DNA of 56,297 bases, taken from NCBI GenBank assembly GCA_023853785.1, contig JAJIRX010000901.1:1-56297 (forward strand), written 5' to 3'. This document shows positions 37,114-49,567 of the stretch, one piece after another; the stretch's first letter is position 1; each line of letters begins with the position of its first letter. The notes under the pieces were generated by a model. The model saw nothing but the letters and a program-made list of their open reading frames with translations, was not told the DNA's origin and did no database searches. This DNA comes from Psilocybe azurescens (lineage: Eukaryota; Basidiomycota; Agaricomycetes; Agaricales; Agrocybaceae). A program made the translations under genes and the position numbers.

Positions 37114-39184
37114 TGAGGATGAAGGCATATCAGACGGGCATCAACGGGTATGGGTGTTGATGTGATGTGCGATGGATAGAGGCAGGATAAGAGTTGCATT
37201 TTTCTGATTTCTCTGATTTTTCTGATACCCAATTACTAATGTGTAGCCTTTTCATTGGATACTTACGTAGATTATCACTGTAGCCCTATCCCAACTCACT
37301 GTATAAATAGCAAGCCGAACACTGGTTTTGACGAACAATCGGATGATTTGCTTTCGGATTTGTCAAAGTCCGTTCGCACTGGTAGTGAATATTGCGAAGA
37401 TTATTGTCAGGACATTCAGGGCGAGCCCTCCTAGTCATCTGGTGCTTACGGGGTGAGGCCTCCGTGTGCGAAGGAGATGGTTAACGCTTCGAGAATTGTA
37501 CAAGAAATTGTATCAGGGTCCTTGCAAGTCGCGTCTAGAGTAAGCTGTAGGGGCTGTGGACAGTGTGATTTACCCGCCACGGATGGAAGACAGCCTTGTC
37601 GCCGCTATGAACTTGAAGCTTGAAGCTTTGAAGTCTGACGCCACCATGGAGGTAACCCAGCTGTTTTTGAAGCATAAAAAGCAATGTAGGTTGCATAGCA
37701 GTCTCGGGTACTGAAGATATGCAACATGTAACAGCACGGCTGACTATCAAAGCCGACCAGGGTGAAGACGACCGCTTGTAAATATATAAATATATAAACA
37801 TACATGACATTGATCATGTCCTCACGGCTGCGTTTTTCGCGAAAAACTGATACCGAGGCATATGTGCGATGGTTATCATGGGCAGGGAGATATGTAGGCT
37901 TGAGAACAGGTATCGCCGTTGCTAGTGATGCTGGGTAATGAGATGCCTGCCACATAGATGGACATAGTAAGGTGAATCGACCACGTAGCTTTCCAGCCAG
38001 AAGGTAGAAACTCTATCAACCGCGGTACTTATGTTACCAGTGGCTGCCGCGATGGATCAGATGCGGAGATATGCAAGTGTGAGGCCATTAGAGTCTAGTG
38101 AGCGACGGATAACGGCATATCGAATCATTCTGGAAGGCTTTTGATAAGGACGAGTTGGTGAAAGTTGAGGTCGGAGCCTAGTGCAGGAACAACAATTTGG
38201 CAGGGAATGCCTTGTATCTCCAAGCAAGACCGAAAGAGTCCGATGTATGTAGCCATACTTAGAGCTGTCCATAGCGGCGTGGAGTCTTGACATGATGTAT
38301 CATTGTGAACCCCCGCACGTTAGAAAAGAGTATTTGGAACGGAGAGAAATCATGGTTCTTTGGGTTCTAGTCATAGGTTTATTTTGGAGAAGGGTGGTTG
38401 AGCGGAAATGACAGATAGTCGAACCCTTTAGCGAAAAGTACAGGTGAAGACACTCCATCAAAGCATGAAGCAAGCCTAGTAGGGGTGGGCCAAAGAATAC
38501 AACAATCGCGCCGTGAGTTGTCTCTCCAAGGCGAATATGTTGAATGGGTTTTGAGACAGCTTGGTAGGAAACCAGTCGGTCTGTGGCTGATGATGGTCAT
38601 CAAAGCGTCTTCTTGGCATTTTCGATAAGCTGAAATGCAGGCCAGTTTGAATTTTGGATAGCGGTGGCTTCTTTCGGTCGTGCTCGTGCTTCAAGCCAGA
38701 GCATATAGGTCGCTGGAAGAACCTAAAAGGATGGATAGCCGCTGAAGATAAAGGCAGCTGGGAGGTGTTCTGAGACAAGGGTCATGTAATCAATTTAATT
38801 GGAAATCACGGAATAGAGTTATGTAATTTTCCGCCAAGTTATTCGGGCGAAGTAACAAAGCTGGCTTGTCTTGAACCCTCCTTCATCTCCTTGTCCGCCT
38901 CTCCTCTCCTCTCCTCTCCTCTTTCTTCCGCACCTGTGGGCGCAGCCATACTATATTTAGTCTCCCAGATATACTATTACTCCGTTCACCCTTTCCAGCT
39001 GATCCTTCAAATCCGCCCAACCCAAAAACACCCCCTTGGGGTTACCATTTGACAGCAGCAGTTCTGTTGTTGCTCAAGCTTTTTCCTTCTGATAAAGGCC
39101 CGCCTCCGACGCATTTCGCCCCCTTCAAACCACCCTGCCTCTGGAGAGTCCCCTTCCATCCCGAACGTCGTTGCCTACCTCAGG
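37114..39184. other. Intergenic; no supported gene, CT-rich promoter tract
   Basis: The 3' flank of the ABC1 kinase and about 2 kb with only short unrelated ORFs. At 38899-38923 a (CTCCT)n microsatellite of about five units lies about 260 bp upstream of the GT61 start; C/T-rich tracts are common in fungal core promoters of constitutive genes. Confidence 0.45.
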
Positions 39185-41402
39185 ATGCTTTTCCGCAACG
39201 GCGCGCTATCCCGCCGTGATGCGCTTCTCTTGCTGATTGGCGCTTCCTCGATGCACATCTGGTCAGTTCTGTTTGGTCAGCCATCATCCGTCAGCGATCA
39301 GTCCATTGTTATCAACACCAACGTCCAGCACGATATTCCCAAGACCACTGTCACCGCCCTGCGACAGCAGATCCGCACGAAGATACGAACGAAGACGGAG
39401 ACCGTGACAGTGACTGCATCGCCCACGCCCACTTCGAAATCGTCATACCCTCTCCTACCTTTCGACGAGCTGCCTTCTACTGAGCTTCTCGCCCATGCGC
39501 CTGGATGGACACTATTCCGAAATCTGTACATGTCGAACGGAACGCTGTATATCGTGGCTGACGACCGAGCCCGTCAGAGCTTCCCGGAAATTAGGATGAT
39601 GACCAGCACTGGTTTAGAAGCTGAGAACACGCCGGAGAACATCGCTATGCGAGAACCTACAGACGACGACATGGAAATTATCTCGCCGGAGGAAGCCAAG
39701 AAGCGATGGGTGTCGACAACGTCGAACAAGAAAGGGCAGCCTCTGAATCGGGTGTGGACTGTTGAGGGTAATACGGTACGTTTACGACGTTCACATCTTT
39801 TCCATTCTTATCCCACATCTCGATTGCACAACCCCGCGCTTAATTACGTGCAAATCTCTATTTCCCATAAGCACATTGGCCCCACGTCATTTTCGTAGAT
39901 CCTGACGTTGACTTCGCGGCTTCATTTCTCTAGCTTCTTTTCAACGATCCGAAGCAGTTCCTCCGCCACTACTACCACTTCGTCGCCGAGCTCTTCTTCG
40001 GCGCCCAGGCGTTCTGGCACGGCGCATTCTCCCCGCCCCTCTCGCCCGAGCAAATGGACGAGCCCGACTCCCCGCGGGGGTCCACTTCGCCACGACGCAC
40101 CCGCCCGTCCCGCCGATGCACCGCGCGATCTTCGCGCACAGCAACGCCGACGGCTGGCGCGACAACCCCGGCTTCAACGCGTATTTCCTCCGCGCGGCGC
40201 TGCCCTCGCTCATCGTCGAGCACGTCGAGGACTGGGACGACCGCATCATCTCCACGATCTCCCAACCGGGCGAGCCAGGGCGCGCCTGGCACTTCCCCAT
40301 CGTCCTCCTCGTCGACCGCAGCGCGGCGCATAGGGGCGCCATATGCGGGTCGAGCACGCAGCGGACGGCGGCGGAGGCGTGGGACTACATGCGCAGGAGG
40401 ATCCGGCTGCGCGGCCTGCATGTGGGCGGGTGGTGGGCGCCGATGCGCGAGGCGGTGTGGCGGTTCGCGGGGGCCAAGGAGGGCATCGCGAAGCTGGCGT
40501 CGGGGAGCTCGGGCCTTGCGCGCGAGGGGGATGGACAGCAGCAGCCCCTGGTGTCGTTCCTGTCTGGCTCGGAGACGGCGGAGGTCAGGGGCATCGACGC
40601 CAGCGTGCACCCCGCGGATGTGGCGGACGTCGGCGCGGTCCACCAGAAGATCCTGCCTATGCCAGAGAAGATCGTCATCAGCTATATCAGTCGGCAGTCG
40701 GCGAACAACCGTAAGCTGATCAAGCAGGACCATGAGGGGATGGTCAAGGCGATCAAGGAGCTTGTGGCGAGGAAGAATAAGGAGAGGAGCGATTTCTTGT
40801 CGGCTGTGGATGGAGTGAATGGGCATAAGAGCACTGGGGATGAGATGGTGCCGCTTCCTTGGGAGTTCCATGAGCTGATTGCTGAGCATATGACCAAGGA
40901 TGAGCAGATACAGGCTGCTGCACGCACCACGGTATGTCGTCGATATTCTACTTTTTTATTTATTTATTCTGCTCCCTCTTCGTTTTTACTTTCTTTTTCT
41001 CAAAAACAAAACATGAAGCTGACGGTTTCCCGTTTCTTTGTAGATCATGCTAGGCGTCCACGGTAACGGTCTGACCCATCTTGTCTTCATGGATCCAAAT
41101 CGCTTTTCGACTGTCATCGAGATCTTCTACCCCGGCGGGTTCGCCCATGATTATTACTGGACATCGCGCGCCCTCGGTATGCGCCATTTCGCTGTCTGGA
41201 AAGACAAGTACGCGTTTCCTTATCTTTAATACAATCAACATGCTGACTGACGTTATTTGTCTTCCCTCACTCTCGCAGATATCGAACATTCCCTGACAAG
41301 CCGAATGTGGACTATCCGGAAGGCTTCCAAGGGAACTTCATCCCTGTGGACGGCGCTGCCATGGCCCGCCTCATCGAGGACCGTGTTGCCGGCAAGATAT
41401 AA
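39185..41402 (+). CDS. GT61-like (DUF563) glycosyltransferase, type II membrane protein
   Basis: Predicted Golgi/ER glycosyltransferase; family members transfer xylose or GlcNAc to glycans or proteins, and the acceptor here is unknown. Four exons: 39185-39775, 39934-40931, 41044-41207, 41279-41402. A short cytosolic N-terminus (MLFRNGALSRR) and one hydrophobic segment (residues 12-32, ALLLLIGASSMHIWSVLF) give type II topology, then a Thr-rich stem. Family signals are FLRHYYHFVAELFFGAQ (39958-40008), IVISYISRQSANNRKL and the C-terminal IMLGVHGNGLTHLVFM, the usual GT61 H-G-x-G-L-x-x motif, with IEIFYPGGF after it. A frame shift at a G5 run (40076-40080) is repaired by one G, joining DEPDSPRG to VHFATTHPPVPPMHRAIF. 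GC content rises sharply in exon 2. Confidence 0.87.
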
Positions 41403-43279
41403 CCACCTCCATTTTCCCTTGTCCTCCACATCTTCTTCTCTCCGGCGCGGATCCACATCTCTCACTCCTAGTGCTTTGGCTCTTCCTAGACGACATGCCG
41501 ACATGTCCTATACTGTACAACCTACACCCACCGTGCTGCTCACATTGCAACTATAACAACAACTACTGCTGCTACTACTATCACACTCATTCAACACCAC
41601 AGGACTACCTGCTCAAAACGATCATAACGATCACCACGATTTCACGGATAAACGGATAAACGGATATCGGATATCGGAATCCCCAACAGTACAAGTAATC
41701 TATCGACAAATCTTATTTATTTATTTCATCTTCATTACCTAGTGGCGTGGCGCGTGTAAGTCCGTGCTTTGCGTCGGTTCGCCGGGGGTGGGACGAGGTG
41801 GCTTTGGAAGAGAAAGAGGGGAAAGAGATGGCCGGTGAGGGGGAAAGAAGGGGGGAAAGGGAATGTATGGGCTCTCAATTACCGCTCGTATATACCCATT
41901 GCGGCCGCTACATCGTGTTGACTCTGCACCCGGGGTCTACATATATAACCTGGCCGTGACGAGGCTCAACGAGTTGCTACTCTTGACTCGTTATACATGC
42001 GTCCTGCCCGCTCCAGCGCGCATCCTTTGTTGGCCACACGTTCATTCCAATAAGTACGATCGTTCTTGGTCGTACTTATCCCGACCTTCACCCTGCGTCG
42101 TCGAGCGTGGCTCCTCGCTCGCCCGCCTCAATCACTTGCCCTTCTATCTTCTCCATCATCTCTGCCCTTCCCTCCATCGACCCACCTCGATCATCACCCC
42201 GACCGAGCAGTTTTGTCCGTCCATCCTCTGTGGTTTGTTAATGTATTATTTAATATTATTTGATTATACCATAGTTCTTCTCCTTTTCCCCTCTTTGGCT
42301 CGTATGGTGGATATCTTTTTCACTTCGGTGTACTGTGCGTGCGTCGAAGTATCTTGAATATTACATACGTTTGTGTTGATATATATTATAAGTAAGCTAC
42401 TATTTGTTTGCGGCTCCCCGAAGAACGGCTGAGGTCAAGAGTCCTCAGAGTCGATGGTGTAGGTTAGTAACTTGTAAGACGTCCGAAGGGATCCAGGTCC
42501 TAAGATATACGCATGGAATCACGGGAGACGGACAGGACAAAGCAATTATCCGCAAGCTTCGAAATTGATGAAAATATTGAGCAGGAATATCAATACTGCA
42601 CATCTCCTTGAGGGACTCGAATACTTTGTTGGAAATTTGAGAAGTGAGTCCACGACTGTCCATGATACGTTTTGTGCTTCTATTCTTGCCCAGTCTTACA
42701 GAGTCGCCTTCCCCACTGACCTTGTAATTCTCCCAACGCGCGTGCACTGTGTGGGTAGCCATCTCGCTCGGCGCTAATTCCACGTTGATGTTATGACAAC
42801 GAAATTGAAAGCACGCACCCATTGAGGACAGAAAGACACCGAAACTAACTACTAATAAAGCGACAAAACTGCAATTTTACCGTCCCAAGTGGGGGTTTTA
42901 ATCGGGAGATCAATGCAGCCTGACGTGCTCAGAAGGCCTAGGGTACTAACTTACGGGCGTCTAGGTCTTTTTTTTTGCTCCTAGGCGATTTTCTGAAAAA
43001 TTAAGGCGCATATATCTTCGATAGCTCAACACTTAACTTTCCTTGAGTATCAAATTCTCTGTTCTTCTCACTTGTCAGCCAAAATTAAAGGTGATGTAAG
43101 CCTGGCTTCATATACAATCCGAGCAACTAGATGTCAGAGTGTATTTATAGCGCCATTTTGGTATAACGGTTACGGCTTGCCGGACTGGCATGACCAGCTT
43201 ACAGGTGAGCTATATTCTAGGAGCCGTCCTATTGCACAGCTGTGCTGGAACGATACTGGTACTCGGCTGGTACAGATAT
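41403..43279. other. Intergenic; no supported gene
   Basis: The 3' flank of GT61, then plus-strand ORFs at 41863-42357 that are Ser/Leu/His-rich and lack conserved features, and nothing convincing to 43270. The last part is the upstream region of secreted copy B. Confidence 0.4.
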
Positions 43280-43977
43280 ATATTTCATCAACGCCAAGAC
43301 CATCGTTCTCCTCAGCCTTTCGTTGGGCTTGAGTGCCGTCACATCTCCCACTTCAGCCCCAGAGGGCGTCGAAGTCATTCCTGGTCCGGACTCCCAACCC
43401 TAAAGTCTTTCGGATTGACCTTTACTAAGGTTATACCGATGGTACATATAATTTTATCTTTTATCCAATTATTCGACGGCCAATTCTGTTTTTTTGCTTG
43501 GTATCAATTTATCAGACACCGACATTGTATAAAGGAGAACTTTGACCAGACGCATCGATATATATCCCCACTACTTTCAAGAACTGAAGGAGAGTTCCAG
43601 TTCACAATGGACACGCTATCTGCGCAACCTTGGAACCACGGCATGCGGTCTGAGCGGGGAAAATATCTTCTGCACTGCTGGAGACGCAGGTATACATGGA
43701 CCGAACCCCACAAACCGTTATGTTTCCTTGTATTGGTGAGTACAATGAAAGAAATGCGTCTGCCACACATGATACTGACTAACTTGATTGTATAGCCGTG
43801 ATCTCTCAATCGGTGCTCAGAACATTATGGACAAGTGTCAATGCGTTTCAAACGGAAGCGGCCAAGGTGATTTTTGTTCGTCGTCATATTAGTGACTGGG
43901 CTGATGCAATTAACTTTGAAAGGATATGCCGCTGTTCGTAGAAACGGTGACCTCATCGTCTCTATTCACCGTCTGTG
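43280..43977 (+). CDS. Small secreted cysteine-containing protein (copy B), possibly broken
   Basis: Related to copy A but on the opposite strand 13 kb away. A hydrophobic signal-like stretch near 43295-43350 is followed by a match to copy A's GVEVIPGPDSQP region (43360-43400), YLRNLGTTACGLSGENIFC (43616-43670), a C-x-AGDAGIHG stretch, an intron, DLSIGAQNIMDKC (43800s), an intron and GYAAVRRNGDLIVSIHRL ending at 43977. The frame changes near 43400 and the start codon is unclear, so it is either an inactive copy or affected by single-base errors. Function unknown. Confidence 0.5.
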
Positions 43978-44508
43978 AGAAATTGTTGAAGTAACCATCG
44001 ACAAGCTAGGAAATCTGAGTGAGACCATTGCATGCTCGTCTTATCTGTCAATATGGACGCCAATGAATCAGTGTTACATAAGATATGGAGTATACTCTCG
44101 AAGAAATAAAATATTGCCTTTGTGACTTAAATTGTCGTGCAGGGCATCTTACTAGCAGAGTGACCAAGCTGTATTTTCTTTTTACTTTCCAGTCATCCTC
44201 TTTAGAGTCAATATAATTCCAACCGAAAAAGTCGGATGGAGCTGTGTCTATCGAAATACATTGGGCGCTTTCCTATCAAAATAAGCGGCTTACACATACT
44301 ATGATCTCACAAGGGGTTCTGCTATTAGTGTTCGCTCGATATCCATTTGACGAACCCCTTGCTTCTTTTGCAGCAGCCGCGGCTTCAACCAGCGTCTATA
44401 CAACCTATTTTTAGATAAATTCTATAATTAAACAGGGGGACGAAGGTGCCGTCGAGTGTAAAGAGGTGAAGCATAGTTGCAAAATTTCAATGCTGAATTC
44501 AATGGTTT

Positions 44509-44610
44509 CTGCACAGGATATGCAGCTGCCAATGGAAATGGGGATATTATCGTCTCTATCGAGCCGCCAGGTAGCACCTACATGTTGCGAAGAGGTAGGC
44601 GTGGAGTATG
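44509..44610 (+). pseudogene. 3' fragment of the small secreted protein family (copy B')
   Basis: Only the closing exon is visible: GYAAANGNGDIIVSIEPPGS in the plus strand (about 44518-44577), nearly identical to the end of copy A. No upstream exons were seen, so this looks like a truncated tandem duplicate of copy B. Confidence 0.55.
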
Positions 44611-45139
44611 AGCTTACGTTCAACATAAATAATCGTGACTTGAGAATATATTACTTGAAGCCAGATTTAAATCTGCATTTTTGTGCAGTACTTCTCATCT
44701 TCTCCTCTAGTAAAAGTGGAAAGAATGAGTACGGAGCAATAAATTGTACAGTCGTAGTTGAATCAATGCTACTTTCTTTCTCTTTGTCGTAATATAAGGT
44801 CTCATTACATGAAACCACTCACCAGCACCTACATCAAAGACTCCGACTACTTCTGCACTCAATCCTTGTGGTAACGCCAGCACACCGAGTTTATTTCCCA
44901 CCGTTATCATCTTCACGCGATAATATTTCGTACACCTCTCGCTGGAAGGGACGAATGCATATCTCCGAAGTGTGCAGATCTGGCGGAATTGGAGTGAGTT
45001 TGCGAATCAACGTTACCAGTGTATCTTTGAGTGTGCATTATACACGATGTGGGCTTCGATGTAATTGTGGCTACTTACTTGCATGCTGTTGTTCTTACAC
45101 CACAGACTCTCTAAGCTCTACATGCAGGAGTTCAAATAA

Positions 45140-45884
45140 ACACGATATTCGAGGAGAATAAACCTACTTTGATGTTGAATATGAGGAGCTGTATCCACTC
45201 TTTGCGTACAATATAAGGCTTTGCGAGGAGACTCAAATCAAATATGTTCAGCTCGGGGCATTTGACCTGCAAGCTTGCATATAAATTCCGAGGAATAGGA
45301 GACGATCTATCTTTACCAAGGGTGTCCATCATCATCGACGGCCAAACTGTTAGCATTTTTCGTGATGCACAGAGTCAATGCACGGAGTTTTGAGAGGCCA
45401 TCCAGATTTACGAGCTTCAACAATGCGTAAAGAAGATGGTTTTGTGTGCGGATTGGCGATGAATCGTTGATATACAGATATAGAATGTATTGGCTAGGAG
45501 TTGGATTCCCGCTTCTTGTCGAAGAGCTTGCATTTTCCGAGTTTTTTCCCTATTTTTCTTTCTCAATAAGACTTTATAAAGCTGTAGCTATACGGGTCTC
45601 TCCACGTAATCGTACGTCTCTGCATAAAAAGAGGGACGACGATATCGCGAAGATGGTGAGAAAGAAGTGCCACAGAAAGTAGGTTCTAGGTCGATATTTG
45701 CGTGGAAGACACTTTGTAAGTTCGTTGACAAGTTCATAAGGAAATTCGGTGAAAAAACTTTCGATGATATAGTCATGATGGGTGTAAATTTTGCAATTGC
45801 AAGAAGTTGTCGTAGCGAATCAATGGTGAACTCGATTTGAGGCTTTGCAGATTGATCGAGATTAGTATGCCTCGAGTTCGGCAC
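45140..45884 (-). CDS. Possible F-box/leucine-rich-like protein remnant
   Basis: Minus-strand pieces in more than one frame read like the variable C-terminal half of agaricomycete F-box proteins: IDSLRQLLAIAKFTPI with SSKVFSPNFLMNLSTNL (45588-45884), LLYALLKLVNLDGLSKLRAL (about 45385-45445), then LYASLQVKCPELNIFDLSLL (45240-45290). The F-box itself was not found, and stops and frame changes intervene. It may be a decayed gene or one with sequence errors. This is a resemblance from memory only. Confidence 0.25.
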
Positions 45885-46132
45885 TACGGTTGTGTCACGA
45901 TTTTCTTGCGGCGAATGCCGGAATATGGTAACCTGCGTGTCTCTGCGTGGTCACAAGTGATGAAGAAATGCAACTCCACAATCTTCGACTTGACTTCGAT
46001 TTATATCCATGGCCTCTATCAGTTGAATACCTGTAGAGTTCATGTTAGATTTGTCCACCTATCTGGGGTCTGTCATACGAATCACACTTTGTCATTTTTG
46101 CTGCAAAGCAAATTAACCCTGTTTCTTCAACG

Positions 46133-47059
46133 ATGGGCACATTCTTGTCGACGCTGGTCGATTCAGACGATCGACACTTTGAAGACCACCAATACACACC
46201 AAACCATGACGATGTTGAAGTTGTACGCGGGTACCTTATGTTATGGGTCCCGACGGAACTAGCCAATGCGATAATCGATGATGCTCGGTATTGGTCGAAA
46301 GCCAACTACACTGTAACATCACCAGATGATTCCTCGACACTCATCACCGAATTTCACGGCTCTTATTGCTTTCTCCTTACACCCAAATTGTCGGACATGA
46401 TAGGAACGCAGAAATTCGTCAAAGTTAGGAAAGTAGGGTTCAAGATAACTAGTCACGATCAAGGATTTTGCAGCGAGAACAACTTCCCCAGTACGTCATA
46501 CAGCATTTCTGCGAATTGGACCACTGATGAATTCCGTCCTTTCGGATATCTAGGCAAATACATGGGATCCTGGACATGGTTTGAAGCAGCTATCATCCGT
46601 GAAGTCGAAGGCGACACAAGGACTGAACAATCAGGATCAACCGATAGCCTCCAGTCCCATATACAGCGTATTATGAATGAAAGGGGTGAAACAACGGAGG
46701 ATGGTATGCAAGTTGTTATAGTCAAGAACCCTCGAAAACCAGACTCGAGAATTTGGCATGTGCAAAGAAACATACGAGCCTTACGCAACGACACTATCCA
46801 TGAAGTTATCTGGTCGGATGAGGATTACGAAGAGCCAGGAGAAGATGAAATGAAGTTTATCGATATGACTGGAGCAGGGAGAGGGTTTGGGTTTGTTCAA
46901 TCGTTGAAACATGGCGATAGGATTGCCGTGCTGGCTAGAGCTATGGTAAATGCCTTTTCGAATCTGTTTCAAAGCGAATTTGACAGACTCTTGATTTAGT
47001 TTCCTGCATGGACCAACTTTATAAACGAAATTGAGGTAGAGGTATACTACTCTGTTTGA
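46133..47059 (+). CDS. Uncharacterised fungal protein, 290 aa, ending in EVEVYYSV
   Basis: Two exons (46133-46945 and 47000-47059; intron 54 nt with gtaaat donor and ttag acceptor) give 290 residues in one clean frame. No catalytic motif is visible. The C-terminal half, VWHVQRNIRALRNDTIHEV-type strand, then a Glu/Asp-rich segment, GRGFGFVQSLKHGDRIAVLARA and PAWTNFINEIEVEVYYSV, follows a layout I recall from many uncharacterised ascomycete and basidiomycete proteins that end with '...NHVxxVxIxVYYAV'. The role is unknown; there is no signal peptide or membrane segment, so probably cytosolic. It is convergent with the degraded F-box-like region upstream on the other strand. Confidence 0.75.
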
Positions 47060-49567
47060 TAATACCTTTACGTTTCTGTCAAAGCGTACGAATCACTTAA
47101 TATTATCCGATATATCCAGATTTTTGTCGGGACTTGTTCAGCCAAGCTATCAACCACATGAAGAGCGAGATTGTTCTATGGGCTTTGGTTCTAGCCTTCA
47201 TATCTTGGAATTTTTCACCACGCCATACCCTTGGTTTGGACCTCGACGTCGAAACAGTTTTTGAAATGCTCACACCTGTTTGGTACTCTGTAGATCGCAA
47301 ATTGGTTGGCACCGTACTCTGTCGTTCTTACGACAACTCTATTCGTCTAAGACCTGCAAGTTATGAAGCCTGATCGTCTCTTTCCCGATATGTGTAATTA
47401 TATTTGGCCACGTCGTGCCTATAGACTGTTCGTAGCGAAGACGACAATTTCAACACGCATCGTCAATGCTACCGATATTTTTGCCTTTTGTTCAGGCAGA
47501 GGACAATCAAACTCGAACACGGCAAGATGTTTGGATGAGGATTGAGTTCGACGTATTGCAACAATTCGCCATGCGGAGGGTGGGGACTCGCTATCGCATG
47601 GATCAAGACAGGTTCGTGCCGACTCCTCGCAACTCAAATTTCACGGGCGCTTTCTCTTGTACCGTGACCATGCATAAAATATGAGTAATCCCATAACTTT
47701 ACAACCCTCAATTATATTTAGTAAAACCTTACAGTTCGAAACTACGACATATTCCATTCATAGCTGGCATAGCACTCCATAAAGTAAGTCCGAGATGTCT
47801 TATATATACGCCGTCCCAGGGTTCTATTCACTATTACTACACAGTTCAGAAATAGTTAACACAAATCTGCTGCGCAGGCTCTAGAGCTCTCGTGCTTGCC
47901 ATGAGCTTCCACACATGGCCTGTAGGCTTCTCATCCTCCTGGTATTTTATGGTCAAATCGGCATGTTTGTGAATGATGTACATGGCAGAAGAAGTATGTT
48001 TAACTCATTTCCTCCCATACATTCAGTTACACTACCCTGGGAACGTTGATAGCATCTAACAAACTGCTAACGCCACTGTCTTTCTACATAGGGATCTGCA
48101 GCCAAGCTCTTGTCTATTTTGGTACGCCATCTGAGAGTGATTACGACGGTCATGCCCACTGCTAATCTTTACCGGGCCTCATTAGCATTGTCCCCACATT
48201 TAATCGCCTGAGCTTCCCGATCGATTCGCAGATACAAGCCTGAGTGCCGTACCATCAGGAGGTACCCGTGTTCGTTCCCCGACAACGGCTTCAACATGGG
48301 TTGAATACGACGTCGCTCAATTCGTCGTCAAGTGTATATCATTCAAGCTTTGCCAGGGACCAAGATACCTCAGTAACCCCATACCTTCCACGTTTTTATG
48401 ACCTTGATGAAATGTGTGTAGTCACCATCCTAGGAACTCAGGCTACCTGTCCGATCAGCCCTTCCAGACGGTCGAAGAGCACGCACCTGACGTAACGTTG
48501 TACACACATACCTATTCTAATCGTTTGTTGATTGATCTTTTGCCGTAGGCTCTGAGCGCCAGACTTAGAACCTGGATTGTGATGGAAATGCAAAAGAGAG
48601 ACGAGATTGACTGAATCAAGTACTTAGCGTAAGATGACCGGTCGCGTGGTGGTGTACTACTTGGGCGCTCCAAGCCTATCGATATTAAGCTGGGGCTACG
48701 ACCATTCTTATCTTTGTCAAAACGGCGTAAGAACGTTTGAACATCCACATGTACCATTCTGTAGATCATGTAGGAAACGGTTTTTTTCATCAAGCTTCAC
48801 TGTCAGCCGCCGTCCAGCCCCTCGGTATCAGTAAAGCTTCGGGCTGGATGCAGTCTTGCAAATGCATGACCTGACAATTCCGCTATCAATGCCTGCAGGT
48901 GTCAATTTGTGAGGTAAAGGTACATTAATACTCCCTTCTCGATATCGAAGGTCATGCGCAGAGCAGTCTTCTATCTGATGTGATGTAACTTGACAGGATG
49001 TAATCTTAACTTAGAATAGGATATAATTGAATGTGGTCGCATAATAAATAAAATTCTTTAAGTGCTACAAGCGACACCGCAGCTCACACATGGCTCATTT
49101 GCATAGAGATTCCAGCCAAAGCAATGAACTCGGGTTACTAAAGTTTGATAAATTGCACCCCTGCTTGAAGCTCTGTATCGTTGTTACAGTAGGATGTGGC
49201 TCACTTGAGTGCAGCTTTCTTCGGGGATTAGGCTGGTCTTCTCACACTCGATGTAGTTACCCGCTCTTGTCACAAACTAAATGTGGCCTACAGGTCCCAG
49301 TATGCTCAACAACATCACCAATTAGAACTCGGGGAAAGTTGAGATAATGGTCTTGTCAAACCTGGTATCCGCTGACTGTCTTTTAAGATCTAATTGTGGG
49401 CACTGTCAGTGTCGCGGAAAATCTACCCAACACCGATAACAGCCTGAGATCAGATCTAAGTACTATTTAATAGGCATCTAGTCTATCTCAAAAGAAAGGT
49501 TCTGTGAACTTGCTATCCATAGCACACCTTCCTTACACTCTTGCTCCGTGCTTTCGACTCTCCAACC
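47060..49567. other. Intergenic with unresolved gene-like pieces at 47.9-48.6 kb
   Basis: At 47915 a start gives a signal-peptide-like run (MACRLLILLVFYGQIGMF) followed by good donor and acceptor sites (47997, 48091, 48121, 48187), and later plus-strand pieces (TVEEHAPDVTLYTHTYSNRL at 48465-48530) look protein-like. I could not join them into one gene. The rest (47060-47900 and 48630-49567) holds no supported feature. Confidence 0.3.

Noticed and set aside
39908..40889. Several long ORFs (up to 305 codons) overlapping GT61 exon 2 on both strands
   Set aside because: Exon 2 is very GC-rich, which removes stops in all frames. Only the frame with HYYHFVAE and the HGNGLTH continuation fits a known family.
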